NCBI GenBank assembly: GCA_964549335.1
Contig: CAZJUQ010000012.1
Coordinates: 1 to 52,555 of the forward strand
Direction: 5' to 3'
DNA length: 52,555 bases
Origin: Sulfidibacterium sp964549335
Lineage (GTDB): Bacteria; Bacteroidota; Bacteroidia; Bacteroidales; F082
Shown here: piece after piece, positions 6,908-16,049 of the stretch
Numbering within the stretch: position 1 is the first letter of the stretch
Layout: every line of letters starts with the position of its first letter
The notes under the pieces: generated by a model
Databases searched by the model: none
Told to the model about the DNA's origin: nothing
Seen by the model: the letters and a program-made list of their open reading frames with translations, nothing else
Position numbers and translations under genes: made by a program

Positions 6908-8641
6908 ATGCGACTCACCGAACAGGAAATAGTAAGGCGCAATGCTTTGGAAGAATTACGCAAGCTGGGTATTAACCCCTATCCTCAAGCCGAATACAAA
7001 GTTAATGCTCATGCAAAAGAGATTAAAGAGAAATTTCCGGAAGACAACACCCTTTTTCAAGACATAAGTTTTGCGGGACGCATAATGAACCGCCGTATAA
7101 TGGGAGCAGCCTCGTTTGCCGAACTTATGGATTCCACCGGAAGAATACAAATTTACGTGAAAAGGGACGAAATATGTCCCGGCGACGATAAAACCATGTA
7201 CAATACCGTCTTTAAACGACTGCTCGACATTGGCGATTTTATCGGTGTTAAAGGATACGTCTTTGTTACCAAAATGGGCGAAATAACAATCCACGTTAAA
7301 GAGTTTACCCTGCTTTCAAAATCGCTTCGTCCGTTGCCCATAGTTAAAGAGAAAGACGGAAAGGTTTACGACGCTTTTACCGACCCCGACCAACGGTACC
7401 GTCAACGGTATGTCGATTTGATTGTAAATGCCCACGTAAAAAATATTTTTGTGCAACGTGCAAGAATAATTCGTTCAATGCGCGATTTCCTCAACGAAAA
7501 AGGTTACCTCGAAGTGGAAACCCCGGTTTTGCAACCCATTCCCGGAGGTGCTGCCGCACGCCCTTTCATTACACATCACAACGCCCTCGATATCCCTCTT
7601 TATTTGCGAATAGCAAACGAACTTTACCTGAAACGGCTTATTGTGGGAGGCTACGAAGGCGTTTTCGAATTTGCCAAAGATTTCCGTAACGAAGGTATGG
7701 ACAGGTTTCACAATCCGGAGTTTACTCAAATGGAAATGTATGTGGCGTACAAAGATTACATTTGGATGATGGAAACCACCGAGCAAATGGTACAGAAAAT
7801 TGTTCTCGACCTCCACGGTACCACAAAAGTTCAGGTGGGCGAAAACACTATTGACTTTAAAGCTCCTTTCAAAAGAATAACCATTCTTGATGCAATTAAA
7901 GAGCATACCGGTTTCGATGTTAGCGGTATGGACGAAGAACAACTGCGACAGGTTTGCCGTAAACTCGATATAGAAACCGACCCTTCTATGGGAAAAGGAA
8001 AACTTATTGACGAAATTTTCGGCGAAAAGTGCGAACCGAACTACATTCAACCCACCTTTATTACCGACTACCCCGTCGAAATGTCGCCCCTGTGCAAACG
8101 TCACCGTAACAACGACCGGCTCACCGAAAGATTTGAGCTGATGGTAAACGGAAAAGAGCTCGCAAACGCCTACACCGAACTTAACGACCCCATTGACCAG
8201 CGGTTGCGTTTTGAAGAACAGGTACGCCTTGCCGAAAAAGGCGACGACGAAGCAATGTATATCGATTACGACTTTCTAAGAGCACTCGAATACGGAATGC
8301 CCCCAACCTCGGGAATGGGTATAGGAATTGACCGTTTGGTGATGTTGCTTACCGCTCAACCCTCAATACAAGAGGTTATATTTTTCCCCCAAATGCGTCC
8401 CGAAACACCCCAAAAAACATATTCGGCAAAAGATTTTATCCGGATTGGCGTGCCCGAGTCTTGGGCCGAACATATTATTAATGCCGGTTACGAAAATCCC
8501 GGTGACTTGAAAAACGAAAAACCAACGGTAATACAACAAAAACTGAACGGTTACCGCAAAAAAAACAAGCTTTCGGTTCCGGCGGTTCAAATTGACGACA
8601 TTAACCTTTGGATTGCCAACATTAACGATAACAAAGAGTAA
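6908..8641 (+). CDS. lysS: Lysine--tRNA ligase, class II
   Basis: Charges tRNA-Lys with lysine in the cytosol. The 577-residue protein has an N-terminal OB-fold anticodon-binding domain (about 50-150; ISFAGRIMNRRIMG), then the class II catalytic core. Motif 2 is FRNEGMDRFHNPEFTQMEMY (about residue 265) and motif 3 is GMGIGIDRLVMLL (about 478). It is longer than E. coli LysS (505 residues). About 75 extra residues after motif 3 form a small helical tail (FIRIGVPESWAEHIINAGY), which I recall as usual in Bacteroidota LysRS. The ATG at 6908 is preferred to an upstream TTG at 6860, because a promoter box at 6873-6880 lies between them. Confidence 0.97.
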   Translation: MRLTEQEIVRRNALEELRKLGINPYPQAEYKVNAHAKEIKEKFPEDNTLFQDISFAGRIMNRRIMGAASFAELMDSTGRIQIYVKRDEICPGDDKTMYNTVFKRLLDIGDFIGVKGYVFVTKMGEITIHVKEFTLLSKSLRPLPIVKEKDGKVYDAFTDPDQRYRQRYVDLIVNAHVKNIFVQRARIIRSMRDFLNEKGYLEVETPVLQPIPGGAAARPFITHHNALDIPLYLRIANELYLKRLIVGGYEGVFEFAKDFRNEGMDRFHNPEFTQMEMYVAYKDYIWMMETTEQMVQKIVLDLHGTTKVQVGENTIDFKAPFKRITILDAIKEHTGFDVSGMDEEQLRQVCRKLDIETDPSMGKGKLIDEIFGEKCEPNYIQPTFITDYPVEMSPLCKRHRNNDRLTERFELMVNGKELANAYTELNDPIDQRLRFEEQVRLAEKGDDEAMYIDYDFLRALEYGMPPTSGMGIGIDRLVMLLTAQPSIQEVIFFPQMRPETPQKTYSAKDFIRIGVPESWAEHIINAGYENPGDLKNEKPTVIQQKLNGYRKKNKLSVPAVQIDDINLWIANINDNKE

Positions 8642-8677
8642 TCTTTTTTTAATTTCTCTTTTTTACGGTTTTATACC

Positions 8678-8708
8678 TTGCTAATGGTGTAACCGTTTTG
8701 TATTTTTG
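8678..8708 (+). promoter_or_regulatory. Promoter TTG-N20-TATTTTTG of the YbhN-like gene
   Basis: TTG at 8678-8680, a 20-nt spacer and TATTTTTG at 8701-8708 give a good match to the Bacteroidota consensus. The predicted start of transcription lies just before the TTG start codon at 8729. Confidence 0.6.
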
Positions 8709-8728
8709 CTGATTAAATATATACCGCT

Positions 8729-9784
8729 TTGGATAAAATTGTCAACAGCTTGCGTCCCAAACGAATTATTTACCCCATTCTTATAGGATTGGGTGTAAGT
8801 GCATGGATGTTGTTTCGCAATTTTAATCCGCAATCGTTCTCTTTTGTGCATTTTTCGTGGTACACCCTTTTTTATCTGCTTATTGCCGTTGTTATGATGT
8901 TTATGCGCGATTTGGGTTACATATACCGCATAATTATTATGACTGACAAAAAACTGAATTTCAAGCAGGCATTCAATATAATCATGCTTTGGGAATTCAG
9001 CTCGGCGGTATCACCTTCGGTGGTGGGCGGAACGGCTCCGGCAATATTTTTTCTATCGAAAGAGGGTATCAGCCTCGGCAAAAGTACCGCGGTTATACTC
9101 GCCGCAATTTTTCTCGACGAAATGTTTTTCCTTGTCTCGCTGCCCGTTGTTTATCTCATTTACGGAATAAATATTTTTCCGCCCGAATCGGCTGCGGTTG
9201 ACAGTATTAGATATGCCTTTTACGGTGGCTTTGCCATAATATTTGTTTATACCCTTTTCCTTACATATGCACTGTTTATAAATCCCTTTTTGTTCAAGTC
9301 GTTTATCTCCTGGGTGTTCCTTTTCCCGCTGTTGCAAAGATGGCGTATGCGTGTCCGAAAATCGGCAAACCAATTGATAAGAACTTCACGCGAATTGAAA
9401 AAAAAACCGGCATCCTTTTGGATAAAAAGCAGCATTGCAACGATTTTCTCATGGACGGGAAGATATTGGGTGGTAAACTTTTTGCTGTTGGCCTTTTTTC
9501 ACGAAAAATACGGCATTTACGACCAATTCCTTATTTACGGAAGGCAGCTTACAATGTGGATAATTCTTTTGATAACTCCAACCCCGGGAGGTAGCGGTGT
9601 TGCCGAATATATTTTCAACAGCTTCCTTATCGATTTTATCCCCAACGAAACCTGGGGAACAACACTTGCAATATTTTGGCGACTTATTTCATATTATCCC
9701 TATCTGTTTATCGGGGTGATAGTTTTACCCGTTTGGATAAGAAGGGTCGTTAAGAAAAATACCAAATACAAAAATATTAACTAA
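8729..9784 (+). CDS. YbhN/UPF0104-type membrane protein (lysylphosphatidylglycerol synthase TM region)
   Basis: The 351-residue integral membrane protein has about seven or eight hydrophobic segments. It shows conserved features of the LPG_synthase_TM/UPF0104 family: LWEFSSAVSPSVVGGTAPAI (about 88-107), LDEMFFLVSLP (about 130) and TPTPGGSGVAEY (about 286-297). Relatives form the flippase-like membrane part of MprF. Stand-alone members are of uncertain function and lack the lysyl-transferase domain, as this one does. The start is a TTG, chosen because no ATG or GTG precedes the conserved region and a strong promoter sits 20 nt upstream. Confidence 0.85.
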   Translation: MDKIVNSLRPKRIIYPILIGLGVSAWMLFRNFNPQSFSFVHFSWYTLFYLLIAVVMMFMRDLGYIYRIIIMTDKKLNFKQAFNIIMLWEFSSAVSPSVVGGTAPAIFFLSKEGISLGKSTAVILAAIFLDEMFFLVSLPVVYLIYGINIFPPESAAVDSIRYAFYGGFAIIFVYTLFLTYALFINPFLFKSFISWVFLFPLLQRWRMRVRKSANQLIRTSRELKKKPASFWIKSSIATIFSWTGRYWVVNFLLLAFFHEKYGIYDQFLIYGRQLTMWIILLITPTPGGSGVAEYIFNSFLIDFIPNETWGTTLAIFWRLISYYPYLFIGVIVLPVWIRRVVKKNTKYKNIN

Positions 9785-9820
9785 AAGACAGATTAATTGA
9801 TTTTTATCGCGTTGTTTGCC

Positions 9821-10639
9821 TTAAAAATCCAACGACAATAAAGGGTTGTCATCCTCTTCTTTTTCGACTACGGCTACAGTTACGGTATCGTTTATGTTTA
9901 TGTTCAGCAGTTGTGATGCTTTTGCCCGGTTCAAGGCTATTTCCAGATAACCGTTACTGTTGAAATAGCAAACAAGTTCGCTTTCGGGAACTTCGAAAAA
10001 TGAGTTCACAATACGTTTTTCGCTGTTTTTCTTTATCGAAATTTCAAAAGGCTTGCTTCCTATAACCTTATTAAACAGGGTTTTTGTGATATTGGTAATG
10101 CAATTGTCGTATGCGTCGATATAAACCACCAATCCTTGAATACGGGTTTTGTTGGCGGCGGGCAAAAAAGGTGTTATTTGTTTCAATCCCTCCTTGGGTG
10201 TTCCCAGTTCCGAAAGCGGTTTTCCCTGTGCCAGCATTACTGCCGCCGGAACAAACCTGTCGCGTTCGGGAAATGTGGTGGCATCCGGATTGGTATAATA
10301 TATGTCGAGGCTTACAATATCTTGTGGGGGTTCAGCAAAAAGCAGCGAAAATATCCCGTTGTCGGCTCCTATAAAGTAGTGTCCCTTGTAATATACGGCA
10401 ACATGTAAATTTTCGTCGTTCTCTTCGCTAAGTACATTTATCATGTGAATGGTGCCTTCGGGAAAATTTTCCCACACATTTTTTAATATGAAAGAGGCAT
10501 AATTGATGTCGAAATGGGGTACGTTGTGTGTAATGTCAACAATAACCGCATCAGGCAGCGATTTCAATATGGCTCCTTTTACCGATGCCGTATAATAATC
10601 CTTGTCTCCCCAATCGCTTAACAGAGTAATTATTGCCAT
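9821..10639 (-). CDS. S-adenosyl-L-methionine hydroxide adenosyltransferase (DUF62)
   Basis: The 272-residue protein belongs to the SAM hydroxide adenosyltransferase/fluorinase-fold family, whose typical members use water to split SAM into adenosine and methionine. The N-terminus ITLLSDWGDKDYYTASVKG carries the conserved Asp that contacts the ribose. THNVPHFDINYASFIL (about 37-52), YKGHYFIGADNGIFSLL (about 84-100) and RDRFVPAA (about 125) are further family blocks. The C-terminal domain (from about 165; IDAYDNCITNI) is the usual beta-barrel. It converges on the YbhN-like gene with a 36-bp gap and is divergent from the Lpt permease gene. Confidence 0.9.
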   Translation of the reverse strand: MAIITLLSDWGDKDYYTASVKGAILKSLPDAVIVDITHNVPHFDINYASFILKNVWENFPEGTIHMINVLSEENDENLHVAVYYKGHYFIGADNGIFSLLFAEPPQDIVSLDIYYTNPDATTFPERDRFVPAAVMLAQGKPLSELGTPKEGLKQITPFLPAANKTRIQGLVVYIDAYDNCITNITKTLFNKVIGSKPFEISIKKNSEKRIVNSFFEVPESELVCYFNSNGYLEIALNRAKASQLLNININDTVTVAVVEKEEDDNPLLSLDF

Positions 10640-10664
10640 TGCCTTACGGTTGTTATTTGAAATT

Positions 10665-10672
10665 CAAAAATA
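10665..10672 (-). promoter_or_regulatory. -7 box (TATTTTTG) of the SAM hydroxide adenosyltransferase gene
   Basis: A TAnnTTTG match on the minus strand 25 nt before the start codon at 10639. Confidence 0.45.
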
Positions 10673-10721
10673 CAACATTTTTTTAACGGTTTGGTATCCC
10701 GATTTCAAACGCTAAGATTTC

Positions 10722-10729
10722 TATCTTTG
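10722..10729 (+). promoter_or_regulatory. -7 box (TATCTTTG) of the LptF/LptG gene
   Basis: A TAnnTTTG match 51 nt before the ATG at 10781. The leader between them contains a 9-codon mini-ORF (10755-10781). Confidence 0.45.
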
Positions 10730-10780
10730 CCGTAATATTTCGTCGTTTTGTAAAATGACAATCGCAAAGAGGGTAATTTG

Positions 10781-12259
10781 ATGAAAAAACTGCACAAATA
10801 CATGTTAAGTTCCTATTTGGGACCTTTCGTTTTCACCTTTTTTGTGGTGTTGTTTATTGTTTTGATGCAGTTTTTGTGGAAATATGTCGACGATTTGGTG
10901 GGTAAAGGTTTGGAATGGTATGTTATTTTGCAACTTTTGTATTATGCTTCCGCCACCTTTGTGCCGTTGGCTTTACCCCTTGCCGTTTTGTTATCGTCGC
11001 TTATGACCTTCGGAAACCTTGGTGAACACTACGAGCTTGTGGCTGCCAAAGCGGCGGGAATATCGTTGCGCAAACTTATGAAACCCCTTGTTATTCTTGC
11101 TTTTCTTATCAGCATTTTCGCCTTCCTGTTTTCCAACTACGTCTATCCCGTGGCTTACCTTAAATTCGGCTCTTTACTTTACGATATCCGGCAAAAAAAA
11201 CTCGCTTTCGATATTAAAGAGGGTATTTTCAATAACGATATCGACGGATATGTAATGCGTGTTGGCCACAAAGCCAAAGACAACAAGACAATTTACGATA
11301 TCCTTATTTACGACCATTCGCAACATATGGGCAATACAAAAGTGACCACCGCACGCAGGGGCATTATGGAACTTACACCTAATCAACAAAAAGTGCTTTT
11401 TAAACTTTACGACGGATACACCTATCAGGAGGTCATAGACCAAAGAAACTACCGCAAAACCAGGCCGTTCGAATATATGAAATTCAAAACCCAAACATTG
11501 TCGTTCGACCTGTCGCAATTGCAACTGAACCGTACCGACGAAGCACTCTTCAAAAACCATTACAGCATGCTTAACGTAAAACAACTCCGTAAATCAATAG
11601 ATTCGTTAAGCAAACAAAATGTAAAAAGGAAAAAACTTTTCAGAAAAAATTTTCTAAATCAATATACTCTTTTTAGGAAAAAGGATACGGCGGAAAATAA
11701 AACGTATGAAACTCCCGACTCTTTCGACACGGCAGAAGTGATGTCAATAAAATACCCCGTTTTGAACAATTTGAGAAAAGACGGAAAACTGAGAGCCGTT
11801 GATATAGCCCTTAGAAATGCCAAACGCCAAAAAGAGAGAATTGTTTATGCCAAAAAGGAGGCCGACAACAAACAGCGCTTGATTATAAAACACGAAATAG
11901 TTTGGAATCAAAAATTCCGCCTCTCGCTTGCCTGTTTGATATTCTTTTTCATAGGAGCGCCTCTCGGAGCCATAATCAGAAAAGGCGGATTGGGGTTCCC
12001 TGTGGTGGTGTCGGTTCTGGTATTCGTTTTTTATCATGTAATTACAATGCTTGGCGAAAAAGCCGTTATTACCGGCGAGTGGAGTGTCTTTTGGGGTATG
12101 TGGCTTTCAACGCTTTTAATAGCTCCAATGGGATTGTTCTTGACGTATAAAGCCACAACCGATGCCCCGCTGCTCGACGCCGAAAGCTGGAAGCGTTTTT
12201 TCGAAAGATACGGACTTAGCAAAATAATTGAAAAAATTAACAAACTCTCGGAAAAGTGA
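10781..12259 (+). CDS. LptF/LptG family permease (YjgP/YjgQ)
   Basis: An inner-membrane subunit of the LptB2FG ABC exporter that extracts lipopolysaccharide from the inner membrane for transport to the outer membrane. Three hydrophobic segments lie in the N-terminal 125 residues and three at the C-terminus (about 375-470), with a periplasmic beta-jellyroll domain between. HKYMLSSYLGPF at the start and GEHYELVAAKAAGISLRKLM at about 80-99 (the coupling-helix region) are characteristic. At 492 residues it is longer than E. coli LptF (366), owing to a charged, Lys-rich insert around 270-365. The ATG at 10781 overlaps the stop of a tiny upstream ORF (TGATG). Which of LptF or LptG it is cannot be settled here. 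Confidence 0.9.
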   Translation: MKKLHKYMLSSYLGPFVFTFFVVLFIVLMQFLWKYVDDLVGKGLEWYVILQLLYYASATFVPLALPLAVLLSSLMTFGNLGEHYELVAAKAAGISLRKLMKPLVILAFLISIFAFLFSNYVYPVAYLKFGSLLYDIRQKKLAFDIKEGIFNNDIDGYVMRVGHKAKDNKTIYDILIYDHSQHMGNTKVTTARRGIMELTPNQQKVLFKLYDGYTYQEVIDQRNYRKTRPFEYMKFKTQTLSFDLSQLQLNRTDEALFKNHYSMLNVKQLRKSIDSLSKQNVKRKKLFRKNFLNQYTLFRKKDTAENKTYETPDSFDTAEVMSIKYPVLNNLRKDGKLRAVDIALRNAKRQKERIVYAKKEADNKQRLIIKHEIVWNQKFRLSLACLIFFFIGAPLGAIIRKGGLGFPVVVSVLVFVFYHVITMLGEKAVITGEWSVFWGMWLSTLLIAPMGLFLTYKATTDAPLLDAESWKRFFERYGLSKIIEKINKLSEK

Positions 12260-12340
12260 GAATAATACTCTTTTTATGGCAACATTGTCGGTATGCGGAT
12301 AATTCCGTAACAGTTTGATATCATTGCAATTTTTTAACAT

Positions 12341-13537
12341 ATGAAAAATATCCTATTTATCTGTAACAAGTCGCCGTGGCCGCCCAAAGAGGGAGGTCCC
12401 ATTGCAATGAATAATCTTATTGAAGGCTTGTCGGATGCGGGATGTAACATTAAAGTGTTGGCGGTAAACACAAACAAATATTCGGTAAAACGGGACGAAA
12501 TCCCCGAAAGTTACCGCCGCAAAACGGGAATAGAATTTCAATATATCGACCTGTCGGTAAAACCGCTGCCCGCATTTTTTAACCTCTTTACAAACAAATC
12601 GTACCATGTACAAAGATTTATCTCGAAAAACTTTGAAAAATTACTTATAAACACCCTCAAAAGCAATAAGTTCGACATAGTACAGATAGAAACCCTGTTT
12701 ATGTCGCCTTATATGGAAACCATACGCAAATATTCCGGTGCCAAAATAGTTTTACGTGCCCACAATATTGAACACCTCATCTGGAAACGGCTTTGGCAAA
12801 CCGAAAAAAACCCTTTGAAAAAACTCTATTTGAAACACTTATACAAAACCCTCGAACGTTACGAAACCGGTATATTGGACAGTTATGACGGAATAGTTTC
12901 CATTACCGCAAAAGATGCGCTCTTTTTTAAAAAACATTCTAATACCCCTGTTGTTTCAATATCTTTCGGAATAGATACAGAAAAATTAAAACCCTTTATT
13001 AAACCTCCTGTCGAACATGCCCTTTTTCATATTGGCGCCATGAACTGGATGCCCAATCAAGAGGGTATTAAATGGTTTTTGGATAATGTTTGGAAAGATG
13101 TTTTAAGCGAAGTTCCGGGAGCAAAACTCCATTTGGCGGGACGCGAAATGCCCGCTTGGCTTACAAGTCTTAACCGGAAAAATGTTCATGTGGCGGGCGA
13201 AGTTGACAACGCTTACCAATTTATCAGCCGCTATACCGTTTCCGTTGCGCCGTTACTCTCGGGAAGCGGCATCAGAATAAAAATAATCGAGAGCATGGCC
13301 ATGGGGAAAGCCGTTATCTCCACCTCCATTGGTGCCGAAGGAATTGAATACGAAAACGGTAAAAACATTATTATTGCCGATACCCCGCATGAGTTCGCTT
13401 CGGCGGTAAAAAAACTTTTAACCGATAGAAAATATTGCGATTACATAGGTAAAAACGCTTCAAAACTCATTTCCGAAAAACATGTTAACAAAAATTTAAT
13501 ATTGGATTTATTGGCATTTTATGACAAAATTTTATGA
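12341..13537 (+). CDS. Glycosyltransferase, GT4 family (GT-B fold)
   Basis: The 398-residue cytosolic or membrane-associated enzyme has two Rossmann-like domains. The N-terminal domain shows the Gly-rich acceptor loop KSPWPPKEGGPIAMNNLIEG (about 10-29). The C-terminal domain holds HIGAMNWMPNQEGIKWFLDN (about 227-246) and the nucleotide-sugar-binding region VAPLLSGSGIRIKIIESMAMGKAVIST (about 303-329), with the EX7E-type Glu. It probably transfers an activated sugar onto a cell-surface glycan; substrates are unknown. The next gene encodes a second GT4 enzyme only 50 bp downstream, so the two may be co-transcribed. Confidence 0.85.
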   Translation: MKNILFICNKSPWPPKEGGPIAMNNLIEGLSDAGCNIKVLAVNTNKYSVKRDEIPESYRRKTGIEFQYIDLSVKPLPAFFNLFTNKSYHVQRFISKNFEKLLINTLKSNKFDIVQIETLFMSPYMETIRKYSGAKIVLRAHNIEHLIWKRLWQTEKNPLKKLYLKHLYKTLERYETGILDSYDGIVSITAKDALFFKKHSNTPVVSISFGIDTEKLKPFIKPPVEHALFHIGAMNWMPNQEGIKWFLDNVWKDVLSEVPGAKLHLAGREMPAWLTSLNRKNVHVAGEVDNAYQFISRYTVSVAPLLSGSGIRIKIIESMAMGKAVISTSIGAEGIEYENGKNIIIADTPHEFASAVKKLLTDRKYCDYIGKNASKLISEKHVNKNLILDLLAFYDKIL

Positions 13538-13587
13538 TTTTTGCCGCCGGTACGACAATATTGATTTTTTTCATAATAATCTGATTT

Positions 13588-14766
13588 ATGAGGGTTTTTG
13601 TTTTGCTTTCGAGAATACCGTACCCTTTGGAAAAGGGTGATAAGTTGCGTGCCTTCAATCAGATTAAAGTCTTGTCACGTGAAAACGAAATTATTCTGTG
13701 TGCCTTAAATCCCTTGAAAAAAATTGACAAACAAAAGGCTTTTGAAGAACTTCAACCCTATTGCCGCTCGGTAAATTTTATCGACATAAAAGCTCCCGTC
13801 AGATTGCTGAATATTATAATTGCTTTTTTTAGGGGATTACCCTTGCAGGTGGGCTATTTTTACAGCCGCAGGGCTAAGAAAAAAATAGATGCTCTGTTGG
13901 ACGAATATAAACCCGAACACATATATTGCCAGCTTCTCAGAACCGCCGAATATGTGAAAGATGTTCCTTTGCCTAAAACGCTGGATTATCAGGATGTCTT
14001 CTCTTACGGAGTGAAAAGACGTATTGAAAAAGAAAAATTTTATTTGAAGCCACTCCTGAAATTGGAATACCGCCGGTTGTTAAAGTACGAAAACAAAATT
14101 TTCGACCTGTTCGATAACAAAACAATTATCTCGGAACCCGACCGCAACTTGATACCGCACCCTGATAAAAAGAGCATTGTTGTGGTTCGCAACGGTGTCG
14201 ATTTTAACTTTTTCAAACCCATTGACACTCAAAAAAAATATGACATCGTTTTTACGGGAAACATGCATTATCCTCCTAATGTCGATGCGGCGCGGTTTTT
14301 AGTAAAAGATATAATGCCTCTGGTGTGGAAAGAAATGCCACAGACAAGCCTGTTGCTCGCTGGAGCCAACCCCGATGCTTCGGTAAAAGCTCTGGAAAAC
14401 AGCAAGGTTACGGTTAGCGGTTGGATGGACGATATTCGCGATGCTTATGCCTCGTCGAAAATTTTTATAGCACCAATGCGAATAGGAACGGGATTGCAAA
14501 ACAAACTGCTCGAAGCAATGGCAATGAAAATACCATCTATTACCACACCTCTTGCCAACGAAGCACTAAAGGCAAATGCCGGTGAAGAAATATTGGTTGG
14601 TGATAATGCGGCAGAGTTGGCAGATTATATCCTTAAACTGTTAAAAGACGATTCCCTTGGAGATAATCTCGCTGATAAAGGTTACAATTTTGTCTTGAAA
14701 AATTTTTCGTGGTTAAATGCCACATCGAAACTCAATAAATTAATAAACAAAACATTAAAAAATTGA
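13588..14766 (+). CDS. Glycosyltransferase, GT4 family
   Basis: The 392-residue GT-B enzyme resembles its upstream neighbour in plan but is divergent in sequence. The N-terminal loop is SRIPYPLEKGDKLRAFNQIK (about 8-27), where a Lys-Gly-Asp replaces the usual Gly-Gly. The C-terminal half has FTGNMHYPPNVDAARFL (about 221-237) and IAPMRIGTGLQNKLLEAMAMKIPSI (about 293-317), the donor-binding Glu region. The N-terminal pattern recalls sugar transferases found with exopolysaccharide systems, but no polymerase or flippase lies nearby. Its stop codon overlaps the TTG start of the beta-barrel gene, indicating an operon. Confidence 0.83.
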   Translation: MRVFVLLSRIPYPLEKGDKLRAFNQIKVLSRENEIILCALNPLKKIDKQKAFEELQPYCRSVNFIDIKAPVRLLNIIIAFFRGLPLQVGYFYSRRAKKKIDALLDEYKPEHIYCQLLRTAEYVKDVPLPKTLDYQDVFSYGVKRRIEKEKFYLKPLLKLEYRRLLKYENKIFDLFDNKTIISEPDRNLIPHPDKKSIVVVRNGVDFNFFKPIDTQKKYDIVFTGNMHYPPNVDAARFLVKDIMPLVWKEMPQTSLLLAGANPDASVKALENSKVTVSGWMDDIRDAYASSKIFIAPMRIGTGLQNKLLEAMAMKIPSITTPLANEALKANAGEEILVGDNAAELADYILKLLKDDSLGDNLADKGYNFVLKNFSWLNATSKLNKLINKTLKN

Positions 14767-15866
14767 AAAAGTTTTTCTTGTTATTATCCCTTGTTTCACT
14801 CTTTTGTTTGAATGCCAATGCACAAAAAGAGGAGAAAAAGTTACCCGCAACCAAAACTTCGGTTGTGGACAATTTAAATGTGTCGGGGAATTTTTTTATA
14901 GCCTCCACATATTACGAAAATACCGGAACCAAATATTTCGGTTTTAACATCAGACGTTCGTACATAAACATCAAATACAAATTTACCGACAAACTTGATT
15001 TCAGGTACACTCAGGATTTAACCATTGACAACGAAGGAAAAGATGCCGGAAATATTGAATTGCGCATTAAATATCTCTATTTGCGATACAGTCTTCCCGG
15101 TCTGTTTTTTTTCAGGGACAACAGCATTAAATTCGGAATCAGCCAGCGTCCGTGGCTCGACTTTGAGGAGCATATCAATATTTACAGGGTTCAGGGGAGT
15201 ATGTTTCTCGAAAGAAGTCTTCTTTTTAATTCGTCGGGTTTCGGCTTAAGTTTCGAAAGCCTTTTGGGAGGCAAATTGGACAATGCATATGCCGAAAAAG
15301 TAAAACCCAAAGCTCCCGGAAAATACGGTAGCCTGGCTATGGGACTTTACAACGGCGGTGGCTATCACCAGTTTGAAAAAAACCGCGTTAAAAACTTTGA
15401 AGTCAGGGTTACCGTCAGGCCGCTATATAATCTGCTGCCGCAATTGCAGTTTTCATATTTCGGAATTTACGGCACGGGTAATATTCCCGAAAATCCTTGT
15501 TTTAACCTTAATTCGGGCTTCGTGTCATATCAATCGCAATACCTCTCCTTTACGGCTCAGTACGAAAAGGGTAGGGGAAATTCGTTCGGAACAATGATTA
15601 ATGATTCAACTTTCGAGTCGTACAATCACGAAGGTTACAGTTTTTACGGAAATTTCAAAATTCCCAAAACCTCCGTTTCGGTCTTTAGCCGTTACGACAA
15701 TTTTCAATTGTACGATGAAGACAATACCCTGATAAAAAGATATATCGGGGGAATAAGCTGGCTTTTTTATAAAAAGAACAAGCTTGTTTTGAGTTATCAA
15801 ACCGAAGATTTTAAACGGGAAAAAAATAGGGTAAGATACGACTTGGCTCTTGATATTTCATTTTGA
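14763..15866 (+). CDS. Outer-membrane beta-barrel (porin-like) protein
   Basis: The 367-residue protein begins with a signal peptide (MKKFFLLLSLVSLFCLNANAQ), ends with a terminal Phe (LALDISF), and alternates aromatic and polar residues throughout. That pattern is typical of an outer-membrane beta-barrel. Segments such as NIRRSYINIKYKFTDKLDFRY and the RPLYN block resemble phosphate-selective (OprO/P-like) porins in Bacteroidota. Transport specificity cannot be inferred. The start is a TTG overlapping the stop of the GT4 gene by 4 bp (TTGA), so translational coupling is likely. Confidence 0.7.
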   Translation: MKKFFLLLSLVSLFCLNANAQKEEKKLPATKTSVVDNLNVSGNFFIASTYYENTGTKYFGFNIRRSYINIKYKFTDKLDFRYTQDLTIDNEGKDAGNIELRIKYLYLRYSLPGLFFFRDNSIKFGISQRPWLDFEEHINIYRVQGSMFLERSLLFNSSGFGLSFESLLGGKLDNAYAEKVKPKAPGKYGSLAMGLYNGGGYHQFEKNRVKNFEVRVTVRPLYNLLPQLQFSYFGIYGTGNIPENPCFNLNSGFVSYQSQYLSFTAQYEKGRGNSFGTMINDSTFESYNHEGYSFYGNFKIPKTSVSVFSRYDNFQLYDEDNTLIKRYIGGISWLFYKKNKLVLSYQTEDFKREKNRVRYDLALDISF

Positions 15867-16049
15867 TATTTTTAAAGTCGGTTTACTTTAAAAAAAGGTA
15901 ACAACCGGTAAAAAGTTATACAAACCTCTTCACAAAGGTTTGGAGTTTGGCATGCTTTGCAGCGGGCAAGTAGTATTTGTAAAGGCGGTAACATTTCGGC
16001 TGTTGCAACTTTCCGCTTTGAGAAAATGTCTGATTAAAAAAAGATTACC

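Noticed and set aside
12341..14766. The two GT4 genes read as part of an O-antigen or exopolysaccharide cluster
   Set aside because: No polymerase, flippase, initiating transferase or nucleotide-sugar genes lie nearby, so only the enzyme class can be claimed.
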